From Corella eumyota (Eukaryota > Chordata > Ascidiacea > Phlebobranchia > Corellidae), in contig OY720098.1 of NCBI GenBank assembly GCA_963082875.1, forward strand, positions 930,001 through 994,000: a stretch of DNA of 64,000 bases. Reading direction: 5' to 3'. The translations under genes were made by a program, and so were the position numbers. The stretch's first letter is position 1. The number at the start of each line of letters is the position of its first letter. Shown one piece after another: positions 11,276 through 22,658 of the stretch. Under the pieces are notes generated by a model. The model was not told the DNA's origin. It saw only the letters and a program-made list of their open reading frames with translations, and ran no database searches.

Positions 11276-11525
11276 AATATTTTATGCAACCCTAAAAAAT
11301 ATATATTTATATAAAGTTTTAAAAAAACACTACATTGTATTTATCTGTTGTGTTTTAATCTAAATTATTACCTTTTTTGTTGAAACCAAAACTTTGTTAA
11401 ATTAAAATCCAGGCCTGAATGGATTAAAAAATATGTAAACATTTTTTTATGTTGAATAAAATTGCGCATTAATGATTAAATATAGTCATGCTTGCGCAAG
11501 AAAAAAAGGAAGTTCTTGTTACGTG

Positions 11526-11565
11526 GCTATATAAAGCCTAAACCGATGGCTTAAAAACGCTTCAA
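11526..11565 (+). promoter_or_regulatory. Candidate TATA promoter
   Basis: GGCTATATAAAGCCTAAACC contains a textbook TATA box at about 11528-11537 in a locally more G+C-rich stretch. The downstream transcript is not identified; the next supported gene starts at 13654. Confidence 0.35.
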
Positions 11566-11737
11566 AGATGACGTGATGCGTAGGCGAGCATTTACCGAAA
11601 TCTCTTTTTTCATCAGTGTTAAGGTATATAACTCGTTTTATCATGGGACTAAGCGAATGAAACAGAGCGAAAAATTAACATAGGAACTTTTAACTACATG
11701 TTTAGCTGGTATAATCACGTGACTTTACGGACATTGT

Positions 11738-11763
11738 CGAACTTAGCCGGGTAGCTAAGTTCG
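11738..11763. repeat. Perfect 10-bp stem hairpin
   Basis: CGAACTTAGC, loop CGGGTA, GCTAAGTTCG. The downstream GTAGCTAAGTTCG also resembles a Pol III A box, so this may be the head of a tRNA-related repeat continuing into the duplicated segment to its right. Confidence 0.6.
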
Positions 11764-11869
11764 TTGTTTAATGCACTTGCGCTTGCACTCTATAGAATCT
11801 ATAAAGTAACTTTTTAAAAATAGATTTTTTGTTGTTCCTTTGCAAAGTGTTTTTATTTATTTTGTATGT

Positions 11870-13475
11870 TATAATTTTGTGACCTCGTGTTTTAAAAGTC
11901 AATTTTAATGCTTCTTGGGAAAATGCTTGTTTTTTCGGTAATAAAAATATGCACATACAAAATTGATCGTCGAGCCCGAGTCAATGCTTCAAATCCTTTG
12001 CGCTTTATAGAGCCCACTAAGTAAGTTCTAAAATAGGTAGTTATAATGTTTTATCAGTTAAAAACTGTTGCTTAGTTTTGGTTAAATAAAACTAGTCGCA
12101 CAACAGGTCAATCTCTACTAGTCGGACAAACTACTAGTTGCATAATAGGTCAATCTCTACTAGTCGGACAAACTACTAGTTGCATAATAGGTCGATCTCT
12201 ACTTGTTGCACAACAGGTCAATCTCTACTTGTCGCACAGGTCGATCTCTACTTGTCGCACAACAGGTCGATCTCTACTTGTCGCACAACAGGTCGATCTC
12301 TACTTGTCGCACAACAGGCCGATCTCTACTTGTCGCACAACAGGTCAATCTCTACTTGTCGCACAACAGGCCGATCTCTACTAGTCGCACAACAGGCCGA
12401 TCTCTACTTGTCGCACAACAGGCCGATCTCTACTAGGCGCGCAAACTACTAGTCGCACAACAGGTCGATCTCTACTAGTCGGACAAACTACTAGTCGCAC
12501 AACAGGTCAATCTCTACTAGTCGCACAACAGGTCAATCTCTACTAGTCGGACAAACTACTAGTCGCACAACAGGTCAATCTCTACTAGTCGGACAAACTA
12601 CTAGTCGCACAACAGGTCAATCTCTACTAGTCGGACAAACTACTAGTCGCACAACAGGTCAATCTCTACTAGTCGGACAAACTACTAGTTGCATAATAGG
12701 TCAATCTCTACTAGTCGGACAAACTACTAGTTGCATAATAAGTCGATCTCTACTTGTTGCACAACAGGTCAATCTCTACTTGTCGCACAGGTCGATCTCT
12801 ACTTGTCGCACAACAGGTCGATCTCTACTTGTCGCACAACAGGCCGATCTCTACTTGTCGCACAACAGGTCAATCTCTACTTGTCGCACAACAGGCCGAT
12901 CTCTACTAGTCGCACAACAGGCCGATCTCTACTTGTCGCACAACAGGCCGATCTCTACTAGGCGCGCAAACTACTTGTCGCACAACAGGCCGATCTCTAC
13001 TTGTCGCACAACAGGCCGATCTCTACTAGTCGCACAACAGGCCGATCTCTACTTGTCGCACAACAGGCCGATCTCTACTAGGCGCGCAAACTACTTGTCG
13101 CACAACAGGTCGATCTCTACTTGTCGCGCACCGAGTAAACAAACAGTTTTTGCGGAACAACTTATATTGAATAGGTCGGGTAGATATATAACGCGAAGTT
13201 TCTCGGGTGACCTTTTCGCAACATTCAGCACAAATACAAAATTTCACCTTCTTATTTTTATTTCTATTTATTTTTTAATTTGAATTTACCCCCGGCCGTA
13301 AAAAGTAACGTTTTTTTTTAATTTAACTTAAAAATTATATTAAAAACAGTATTGCGCAATAGAAATCATAAAATTATTATAAATTAAAGGTCGATAAAAC
13401 AGTAGATGACATTTGATTTTAGAATACATTTTTTTTGTCAGTAATATTTATTAAAGAATAAGGCATAAGCTCTAT
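11870..13475 (+). repeat. Duplicated segment, copy 1 (contains the 26-bp minisatellite)
   Basis: Matches 18370-19440 in the same orientation. Shared stretches include a GTGACCT start, TTTGCGCTTTATAGA, a block ending TTATCAGTTAAAAACTGTTG, the right flank TTTTTGCGGAACAACTTATA, GGTCGGGTAGATATATAACG, and AAAACAGTATTGCGCAATAG. The two copies differ by indels and by array length: about 40 minisatellite units here, about two in the other. The TATA-like ATATATAACGCG is conserved in both. Gene A starts just to the right of this copy. Confidence 0.8.
12093..13135. repeat. 26-bp minisatellite, about 40 units with higher-order duplication
   Basis: The core unit is GTCGCACAACAGGTCGATCT plus CTACTT. A second unit type with GGACAAACTACTAGT alternates in the middle third. 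The blocks at about 12150-12440 and 12700-12980 are near copies of each other, so a 550-bp higher-order duplication happened after the units had diversified. Because 26 is not a multiple of three, all frames run into each other; the open frames across it are not genes. Confidence 0.9.
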
Positions 13476-13653
13476 AGAGTTTAAGACTTGACAGTGAAGA
13501 ATTTGTCGTATAAACTTTGTTCGATGACAAGTGATCGAACATAATTCAAAGTCAACATTAGTTTGTGGCATTCCTAGACAAACAAACAGTGGACAACCAA
13601 ACTATATGCGTACAAGTTTCTACAACAAATTATATTTTAACTGGGAAGTTAAT

Positions 13654-15060
13654 ATGGGTAAGCTTTAACAAACTTTATTATCATATGTTATTCTTTTCAA
13701 AATTAGTTTAAAGTAAAATTAAATTACGAAAGAAAATAATTGTTTTTTTCCTTTTTTAATTTTATTATTTTTAATTCTTTTTAACCTTCAAAGATATAAA
13801 AAACATATACAAAGAATATTTTATATAAAGTTAATATATAAAATACTACAGAAAACAATTAAGTGGCTACCTAGAAACAAATAGAAATAAGATAATGCCG
13901 TTAGGATTAAAATAGAGAACGTATTTATAAAATTGCATTTTTCTAGCTAATTTAGGGCATCATATTTTAATCGTTTATAGTTGAGAAAATGATTGAATAA
14001 TACGTTATTGTGTCAAGTCAATTAAATGTACACTGTCAATACTAAATTCTTTAAGTATATTTACTTAAAAGTGTGTGCAAACACATTTCCCGCCACGAGT
14101 ATGTGACATCTTTTGACGCAAGCGTGCTTAAACAATACTTGGACAATGTTAACAAAATATTTTTTAAACTTCTTCCAGATACTTTTATTGAATTTGTCGT
14201 TTCCCTCTTTGTGCATCTTCAATTATATATCCTTGTGGGCCACCCTGAACGTTATAATGGTCGAGTGCGTTGTTGTTTCGTCTTATCAGGATTCGTTGCT
14301 CGCCCTACAAGCGATGTTTGCCCTCGTACGTAAAGTGTTTTGTTGATGATTCTTTATAAATGTTTAACTAAAAATATTACAAAAGCACTCTTGATATCAA
14401 ATTTATTGTGTTTATAGCTTTAATAATGTAAGACAAATAGGAATTTTGATTACAAAAATATTTTCTTTGAAATTAATAATTTTTTTTAGATTTCAACGAG
14501 GAAATATTTCTTTATACTAATCAAGATAGAAGTTATCACCTTACAGAAACTCACTCTTGTGATGATGGTCGAGTCCGACAGTTATATTCAATAGAAAGCT
14601 TAACAGCACACCCAACCGGCGATATTTGCAGACGTAAGTGAAATTAAGTATAAACAACTATATGTTTATTTATATTTTTTAATTTTATTTAATTAATCTT
14701 TGTTGTGAAATTTATTTTTTAAGAAACGAACGACGAAATATTTCTTCATACCGATCCTGAAAGCAATTATTATACTTCAGGCACAACTCCTTATATGGGT
14801 GAGTTTAATGTTGTCCAGTTTTGTTAAACGTTGGTAAGTTTTATGGATAAAAGTTGCTTTAACTGAAAGTTATGTATTTTTTTAGAAACTAATTTTTATG
14901 TTTGGGAGGAAAATTTACCGAATAATCATCATGGGACAATTCCATTTAGTGAGTAAAGCACTTCTACTGATTTAGGGATTAAGTTTTACAGATTTTGTTA
15001 TTTTCTAAAAAAATGATTACAACATTAAAATCTGATTGTTTTTTAGTTGAAGAAAGTTAA
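13654..15060 (+). CDS. Small secreted protein with GTIP tail, 6 exons (gene A)
   Basis: Exons 13654-13657, 14179-14325, 14490-14633, 14724-14798, 14886-14948 and 15047-15060 splice throughout in phase 1 to give 148 aa. The first exon contributes only ATG plus one base. Residues 1-22 (MDTFIEFVVSLFVHLQLYIL) look like a signal peptide or anchor. Exons 2 and 3 end in related segments (GRVRCCFV..ARPTSDVC and GRVRQLYS..AHPTGDIC). Exons 3 and 4 start with FNEEIFLYT and TNDEIFLHT, so the gene grew by exon duplication. The last coding part, NFYVWEENLPNNHHGTIPF, matches the tails of the genes at 38.1 and 50.2 kb. I do not recognise the family. The first exon is the least certain part; the phase agreement of the others and the shared tail support the model. 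Confidence 0.6.
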
Positions 15061-17847
15061 CAAACTTGCTAATCTCTGTGTTTTGATGATTGTGTTATAT
15101 CACTGTTACTCTCACAGCATGTAATAAGAGTTTATATGCAAATCATTTATTATTCTTTGTCTATTAGACGATTTCTTAAATGACCATAATTTTAATGGCT
15201 CGCGTGTGCCTTTTGCCGATGTGCTGTTGCGAATATTTTTAGTATTTTGAATGCATATTTTTTGTTTGTTCGCAGCCTTTTTTTTTATTAAAAGTTTCGT
15301 TTAACATCTGGTCAAATAGTTAAAGTTCATGTCGCTTGTTTACGTGCAATATTTAAAACTTAATATTACAATTTTTCGTCATTAAGTTTAACTTGTTTTT
15401 TTTTTTACTTTCTGTACTTTTTTATTCTAAAATCATTCAGTGCCAATAAAATGCAGTTACCACCTCATCTACAAACAAAGTTTGATAGTAATAGACTATT
15501 TACCACTTTTGGTCTTTAAATTAACGCTAACTTATAATAAAACTAAAAAAATAACAAGTACAATTTTGATGCAAAAATAATAAACTGTTGTGACAATTGT
15601 GTAATGATTAAACACATTTAAACCGGATTAACAGATTTAATTCTATAGTTTTAAAACCGTATTAAAGCATAATCTGCAAGGTATATTAAATAAAAATAAT
15701 GCCTTAGCAAGATTAGATGTGAAATACATTTTAAATTTTTTAATTTTAAAATTTTTACAAATTCAGTTCTCTTGCGTCACCTACCGGTCGAGACTTTAAT
15801 GGAAAAATATTTTAATTACACCAGAATTACCAGATCTTAGACAAAAACACTTTATTACATTACGTAAGATTACATTTAATAATATTTAAACCAACAGATA
15901 AGTTAACATACTAATAAAACTAATGCAAAGCACATAGCCTATGATGTAATAGTTTAATACGACTATTGCGATTTTTCAATCTTATTGATTGCTTGAATAA
16001 ATATTGTTTAAATAAAGAAATGTTTAGAGTTCCAAACTTTGTATTTATTTATTTCAAATATATAATTATTTTAAAAGTTCTAATTTTTTATGAACTTGCA
16101 AATATTTATTAACACAAGGATATTTATGGTATTGAAAAATATTTTTTATCTCCTAATTTTTTGCAAGCATAAAACTTAAATAGAACAAAGCTTAATAATT
16201 ATTTATAGTATAAAATATTTATTTTGGGTGGGTGATATATTTGTAAAAAGAATTAAAAAAAAAACAATGCAAAAAAATCCCCGGAAAAATATTTGTAAAC
16301 ACCCGCGTTTTACATGCGCCACTTTTCTTTTTTTGGTTGCCTTCTTCTGCGTGCGTTGAATATAAGGGAAGCAATGGTTACAGCATTCGCTTTTCTATAA
16401 GCGGGGTTTTCGTGCGCCTAAGTATACGTGGGTATAGGATTGAACGAAAAAAGAGAGAGAGAGAGAGAAAGAGAAAAAAGTATTAAAATGGTAGTAATAT
16501 TTTGCAATGAAACAATTACGGCGTTGTATACATGTGGAATAATTGCGCAAAGCTTATTCAAAATGAGGGTGCTAGTTTAACAAGAAAAATATAAATTTAA
16601 GAAGAAAAATCTAGTTATTGTATATAATAAAATAAATAAGAAAATTATTTTTCTATTTGATTAAGATTTATATTTTGTGTGAACATAGGTTTGTAGTTTT
16701 GTAATTACGACTTAGATGATTATAGTAAATACTTAACAGTGTTTTTTTTACTAAAAAGTTTTGTCTAAGATTAAAACTTTAATTGGTAAATGTTTGTATT
16801 GTTTAAAATAGTTAATTTTAGGTCAGTTCCGTTTTAAAGTGATTTATGTGATGGTCGTTTTTAAAAATTAAAACTAACTAGATGACAGTAGAGAGCAAAA
16901 GTATTTACAAAAAGCGAGTGTATCAGTGCCAAAAAATTATTTTTTGTACACAAATTTTAATTTTATAATTTAATTTATTAGTTCTTACTATTTTAATTTC
17001 AGTAAATTGAATAATAAACAGTTTAGAGCTTTCTTTTCTTCTAGCTATACTTTTATCAAAATTTCTTGTTAAAAATGCTTATTAATAAAAAGGGTTTTCA
17101 AACCTCAACCACTGCTTTACCTGACTTGGGTGTGTAAAAACTTTGAATTTTGATTGAATTTAGGTGGTCAACAATTACTTAAATTGTTTATTTCATGTAT
17201 AATTAAATATTGATCTTGTTTAGAGCATATTCATATGATTTTTTTTGTAAAATAACTTGTTTTTTGTTATTTTTTTATGCTTTTAAAGTTTCCAATTAAA
17301 AACACTTAATATTAAATATTTTTAAACAACTAAGTAAACGTTATTTTATGTTGTTTAGATTTCGACATGGATTTAGAATTATTTTCAATGCACAATTAAA
17401 AGTAAGTTTTAAAAAATCTGTTTTTAAGAACATTTATTTTTCAACATTTTTATAAATAACATTTAAATTTTGGTTGATAAAGCACAGTTGGTGATGCTGA
17501 AGTTCTTTTAAAGAACAGACTTTTTGATAAGGAACACAATGGTCGTCAGGCCAGGAATCACATAAAGTTAGTTATTATATTCATTTAATTACAAATTTAT
17601 GTTTTTACAGAATTTTTAAATTTTGGTATTTTATTTTAAAAGTTCCAAATTTGTTGTTAGCCTGTTTACATGCGCTTAAACCGTGTGTTCTCTCGTTTTT
17701 GCTACGCGAGAAAAAGGCGAACTTTTTCCAGTTCAAAATATTGTAATTTACTTTTTTCTTATAAAAAAATCTCAAAAATTTTATTGTTTTAAAGTTATGC
17801 TTAATGTTTTTGTCTAGCTTAAAAACATTAATAGTAAAATATTATTT
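15061..17847. other. A+T-rich spacer with a GA microsatellite and one orphan exon candidate
   Basis: (GA)n lies at 16451-16478. A G+C-richer patch at 16300-16440 has a tRNA-like CGCTT/AAGCG hairpin but no T arm. At 17488-17566 a CAG acceptor opens 26 residues (GDAEVLLKNRLFDKEHNGRQ, then ARNHIK) up to a GTTAGT donor. This is coding-like, but no neighbour with the right phase was found. Otherwise nothing seen. Confidence 0.35.
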
Positions 17848-17855
17848 AAAAAATA

Positions 17856-18256
17856 GGGTCACGTATGTTGTCCGGCTCTAAACAAAACAACCGGCAGCGT
17901 GATGTAGTGGTAAGAACACTTGCTACACAAATGAGATCGTTCGTTCAATTCCCACTGCTCTCATGCTTTAGCGCCCTTGAGTAAGGCGCTATAAACGGTA
18001 TGAACTCCTGCTGAGCCAGCACTTAATCAGCAGGATTATTATCGGGCATTAACAATTTATAATATCCCAAACTGCCACAGGCAACTCGAGACTGGGTCAG
18101 AGTAACTGTTGTTACTTTATGTTTAAGTCGCGCATTCGACTTTCCCACATTAAGGATAAAGATATACACAGAAAAAAAACGTCCCGTTAACCGTAGGAAA
18201 GAATTTAGGAGGACCGTAGTGTAATTTTGTCTAGAACTGGACAACATACGTGACCC
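17856..18256. mobile_element. hAT-like MITE with 8-bp target duplication, carrying a SINE
   Basis: Terminal inverted repeats GGGTCACGTATGTTGTCC at 17856-17873 and its complement at 18239-18256 match perfectly, with weaker continuation inward. The element is flanked by AAAAAATA on both sides (17848-17855 and 18257-18264), an 8-bp duplication as in the hAT superfamily. It has no coding capacity. Most of its length is the tRNA-derived SINE at 17891-18180. Confidence 0.88.
17891..18180 (+). mobile_element. tRNA-derived SINE, full length, nested in the MITE
   Basis: Starts CCGGCAGCGTGATGTAGTGG (A-box region) with a B-box-like GTTCAATTCCC about 50 bp on. It continues through GTAAGGCGCTATAAACGG and CAACTCGAGACTGGGTCAGA and ends in a simple AAAGATATACACAGAAAA tail. 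The same layout occurs at 49897, 57641 (minus), 58530 and 59334. It resembles tRNA-derived SINEs described in Ciona; the family name could not be checked. Confidence 0.88.
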
Positions 18257-18369
18257 AAAAAATATTTAATATTTTAAAACTCAAAAATACATTTGGGTTT
18301 CAAGCAGATCAAACTGTTGTTGCTTTGTTTTAAAGATTTTTATTTTTTTTTATTTATTTTATTTGTCAT

Positions 18370-19440
18370 GACTCTGTGACCTAGCTTTTTGAAATGCTTG
18401 CAATCATTTTAATTTTTTTTAATATGCTTTTGGGGGAATACCCAGTTGGTAAAAAAAGGCACATAAAAAAGCGGTTGTGAGCCAGAGTCAGTTGGTTAAA
18501 ATCATTTGCGCTTTATAGAAGTCGCCAAAAAAATTTAAAAAAGGTAGTTATAATGTTTTATCAGTTAAAAACTGTTGCTTAGTTTTTGTGAAAAAAACAC
18601 AAAATTGTTACCAATATAATTCTGAATTACAGCAGTTTTAATAAACGTTATGTGTTAAATACAAACGAATTATTATTTACAATGAATTGACAAGATTCAA
18701 CAAAATAATATAGAATAAAAGCATAATCATAAAAAAGCATAGCAAAAACAAGTTATTTTCTTATATTTAGTATGACACTAGAGTAAAAAAAAATTGTCGC
18801 ATATCAAGATCATAAAATGGCGCGGGCGCCCAACAGCCGATCTTTGCTTGTCGCGCAACAGGCCGATCTCTACTAGTCGCGCACCGGGTAAACATACAGT
18901 TTTTGCGGAACAACTTATAATGAATAGGTCGGGTAGATATATAACGCGAAGTTTCTTGGGTAACCTTTCATTAATTATAAAGCACTAGATCGCAATACAT
19001 TTATCACAAAGAAAATTACATTACAACACAAATACCAAATTTCGGTTCCTTATTTTTATTTCTTTTTATTTTTTAAACTGAATTTACCCCCCGGCCGTTA
19101 AAGCATAGATATTACATTACACGTTAAAGCATAGATATTACATGTAATGTAATATCTATGGTTAAAGTTCGTTTAGTTTACGAAGGTTCACCTTTTTTAG
19201 TTTACAAAAAAAATTTTACACCCAATTATTAAAACTTTAAAAAACATTTTGTTTAAATAAACAATCATTAAATTCAACACAAATATATATTACATTTTTT
19301 TAATTTAACTTAAATATTATATTAAAAACAGTATTGCGCAATAGAAATCATAAAAATATTATAAATTAAACGTCGATAAAAAAGCAGATGACATTTGATT
19401 TTAGAATAAAAAAATTTGTCAGTAATATTTATTAAAAAAA
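18370..19440 (+). repeat. Duplicated segment, copy 2
   Basis: Counterpart of 11870-13475, with only about two 26-bp minisatellite units (18833-18885). It has extra sequence in the middle, including the palindromic insertion at about 19099-19160, and shares the right flank ending near GTCAGTAATATTTATTAAA. Confidence 0.78.
19130..19160. repeat. Perfect 14-bp palindrome with direct copy beside it
   Basis: CATAGATATTACAT, loop GTA, ATGTAATATCTATG. A direct copy of TAAAGCATAGATATTACAT lies at 19099-19117. Absent from the sister copy near 13.3 kb, so it arose or inserted after the duplication. Confidence 0.75.
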
Positions 19441-21100
19441 TCGTATAAGTTTAAGTTAATTAGAAATATTTGACACGCTTTTAGTTATTCTAGAACATTG
19501 TAATTTATTGTACAATCTTAGTTATCGAAAAAACAGTTATCTTTTAACGAATATAATATGGCTATAAAGACGTCGATATACAGTTTTAGCGACTAAATTT
19601 AGAATCTTGTGTTGTACAGTATTTATTTTGTAAGTAGGTTAAACGATGTGTTTTAACATAATTTTTATTGTTTGTAATTAACATATGTTTAAGAATTACT
19701 TAACAGTAAAAGTTTAATATTTGCTTGTTTCTGTTAAAAACATTTGTTGTCACCTTGATTAAAAAATTTTAACTTAGTTAACAACTTTCATCATTTTATT
19801 TATTTTTTTGTGATAAGAATATTGAAATTTGTAATCATTTCTGTTGTTTTATTTATTTAACTTTTATTTAAAGTAAAACATTTAAACAGGTTCTGCTTGT
19901 AGCAAATTTTTTTTCTTGTAGTTTTCTCTATCGCTGTATTGTCTACTTTTACAGTTAAATCATTAACTTGATACTTCCCTTTTTTTAAAGCCCTTTAAAC
20001 TTGAGCTAACTCTCGCATGTAGTTAAACAGTCTAAAATCGACGAGCCTTTCTCTTTTTTAGATTGTTACAAGCTCGCGTATTCTCATTCATGTATGAAAA
20101 AGTTGCCTAAACCAAGCGCTATAAAGGGTGAATTTACTTTTTCCTCTATTTTACGTTAGTTTTTATTAAATGCGTTCAATGATCAAAAATGGTACACATT
20201 TAACAATTTCATTGTTTACTGGGTTTTGCTTGAACCTTTTTTTTTTTGATTGACTTTAAAAATCTTGAAATGGATATAATCTTACTAAATCAAATGTAGG
20301 TTTATAAAAATTCCCGCTTTTAATGTTGTTTACACATTGATCACACAATGTATGATTTCTAGGCAGGGTATATTTTAAACTATCATTAAACATTTATATT
20401 TAAAAAGCGCATTACTTTTTGCTAAAACTTTTGACTTGTTGATTGTATATAAATTATTTTTTATTGTTTGATTTGCAGTATCAAACTACAAAACAAGACT
20501 TTTTCTTTTTTAGGTATATATATATAATATTGCTATATAAAACTTTTTACGATATGATTATAATTTAAGTAAATATTAGTATTTGCGATTGTTACTGTAA
20601 ATCACAAAAAGCTAATATTTAAAATGTTCAATCATGACTTAGTTGGTAAACATGGGTTAATCTTGTTTTTTGTTTTAATATTGCTTTTTTTAAATTTGGA
20701 GTTTAGTTTGTTTAATGCTGACATCTAACGGTATATTTTACTTCAATTTTTAGACACATTTAATTGAGTAGTAATACAATTAAAATGAGAACTATTTTGG
20801 TCATAGTTGCATAATTTTCATACAAATATTTAAACAATTTTTAAAGTTTGTAACTTTCAATTTACATAATGCAAACATTAATGACATTTTTTTTGTTTTG
20901 TTATTTTTTTCTTTTTGGTTTAAAATAACTTTTACAAAATAACTTTTACACATAAAATAAACTAGAATATTAAATCAAAATGGTGTTTAACATTATTTAT
21001 AAAAGTGGCGTCACGGCATAACAGTTAAAATAATATTTAATGCGGTTTATTGTGAGTGTTAAAATTTTTATTTTGTCATTTTAAAGGTTTTCTATTTTTA
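19441..21100. other. A+T-rich spacer upstream of the IAP gene
   Basis: No exon, repeat or clear promoter found. It presumably contains the 5' region of the gene starting at 21101. Confidence 0.5.
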
Positions 21101-22658
21101 ATGCCCCCTAAAGTAAAAATGAAAAGTAAGGTTTTTATTTTGCAAATTTCTTTAATTTGTTTTGCAATTATTGATGCCAGTTTAAATAATCGGCCAACAG
21201 ATGGCGACAGCGACTGCATAGGTGAAGCTCAAGGTGAAAATGAAGGCGAAGGTGAAAAGGATGGGAGGGGGGGCTTATCAATGGTTAAATCCTATTCAAA
21301 CAGAATCCGAGGAGGGAATGGCGAAATGGTACCTGATGAAGCTAGCTACTGTGTTAGATGTGGTGATGCCGGGTACCATTTCCAGCAGCCTACTGAATAT
21401 AAGGATTTGGTAACACCATTGGTAAATGCCCCCTCGTTAAAAAAGGTGCCAAAAAAAATTAAAAAACATCTTGAAACAAACTGGAAAGTGGAGGAAATTT
21501 TTAAACATTTTCGCCTATTTCATGACTCTAAATCTAAAGAAGCAAAAATCCTAAAAGAAAAAAATTGTTCCAAAATTGAAATCGCCCAAAATGTTTATTA
21601 TGACTGTGAAAATTGTGATTCTGACCTTTGCTTAGAAGTTCAGCCTAGAGATCTTAAGTGTTTTCATGCTGTTCACTGCAATAACCTTGAACTAGAGTTA
21701 TCTTTACCTGAATTTAAAAAGGTCGATTCTTTTATGAAGAATGCGAACACTGATGTGAAGTTTATGTCTGTATTTGAGATATTTTGGATTTTTATATTCC
21801 CATTGCTTATCTTTTTCCATGTTGTTGCTTTTATTCTGACTGAGAAGAAAAACTGTAAAAGTTGTCCCTTATTTTCTGTCTTATTAAACATTACTAAAAA
21901 CTGTTGTGGAATCAATAAAAATAAGAATGAATTGGAAAGTGGGCAATATCTGTTGTTAACTTTCTCATCTAGTGTTGATCAGATTAATAATGGAAGTCCA
22001 GTAGATGTTCCCTCTAACAGTGATCCTGAACCCAATATTCAAGATGAAGATGAACAAGAAGCTTTTCAAGATGGTGAAACTTCAAAGGTGGCACATGAAA
22101 ATAGCTTAAACCATCAACTTTTTTTAGGTGCGCAATCTTCATTGGACTTAAACCAAACAGAAAGTTTGTTTTCCTGGCATTATAATTGGACGTTATTGTT
22201 AATGCGGTTTGTTCACTGGTTTGGAACAGTATATGCTTACACAGCGTGTTTTATCATTAATGTGATCCTACTCTACTTTGAAATAGCCTTAAACAAAAAC
22301 ATCAGCTCATCATTAGCTTTAAAAGAAACACCAAACCTTGAAGAAAATCAACAAATCAATGATGATAATGACCAGTTCATTAACGAACAAAATAGCCAAC
22401 CAGTTAATCAGCAAAACCAACCCGATAAACAACCAAATAACGAGCAAAATAAAAATTTAGTTACTGGACAAATTAACCAACAAAATGTTCAAAAATCTAC
22501 AAAAAACACCCAAGAAAATAACCCAAAGAAACTTGAAAATATTGAACTCCAAGAAGAAGAAAAAGAAGCTACCATTATTCTAGAAAATCGTGAAAGAAAT
22601 GTGGAAAGAACTTTAGCTGCACCTGCACCCCCAGCTCCTGTTTTTACTGCTCACCAAA
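21101..22658 (+). other. First coding exon of the IAP gene: signal peptide, Cys-rich part, two hydrophobic segments
   Basis: ATG at 21101 or 21119; both precede [17 protein letters not shown], a good signal peptide. Residues about 50-220 carry 11 cysteines, several in pairs (CVRC, CENC). [20 protein letters not shown] and [20 protein letters not shown] are strongly hydrophobic. Acidic and Asn/Gln-rich low-complexity sequence follows. The exon ends CACCAAA|GTAAGT; reading through gives a stop two codons later, which could also be a short secreted or membrane isoform. The fold is not recognised. Confidence 0.65.

Noticed and set aside
12093-13135. CRISPR-like regular repeats
   Set aside because: Units are contiguous with no unique spacers and the genome is eukaryotic.
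12180-13283. Open frames of 70-167 codons across the 26-bp array
   Set aside because: They are translations of the minisatellite in all frames, with no domain or splice support.
16360-16430. tRNA gene candidate
   Set aside because: A CGCTT/AAGCG hairpin resembles an anticodon arm but there is no T arm or acceptor stem.
17359-17401. Short exon reading MDLELFSMHN after an acceptor
   Set aside because: Stops at once in one frame, and the open frame does not keep phase with the next candidate exon.
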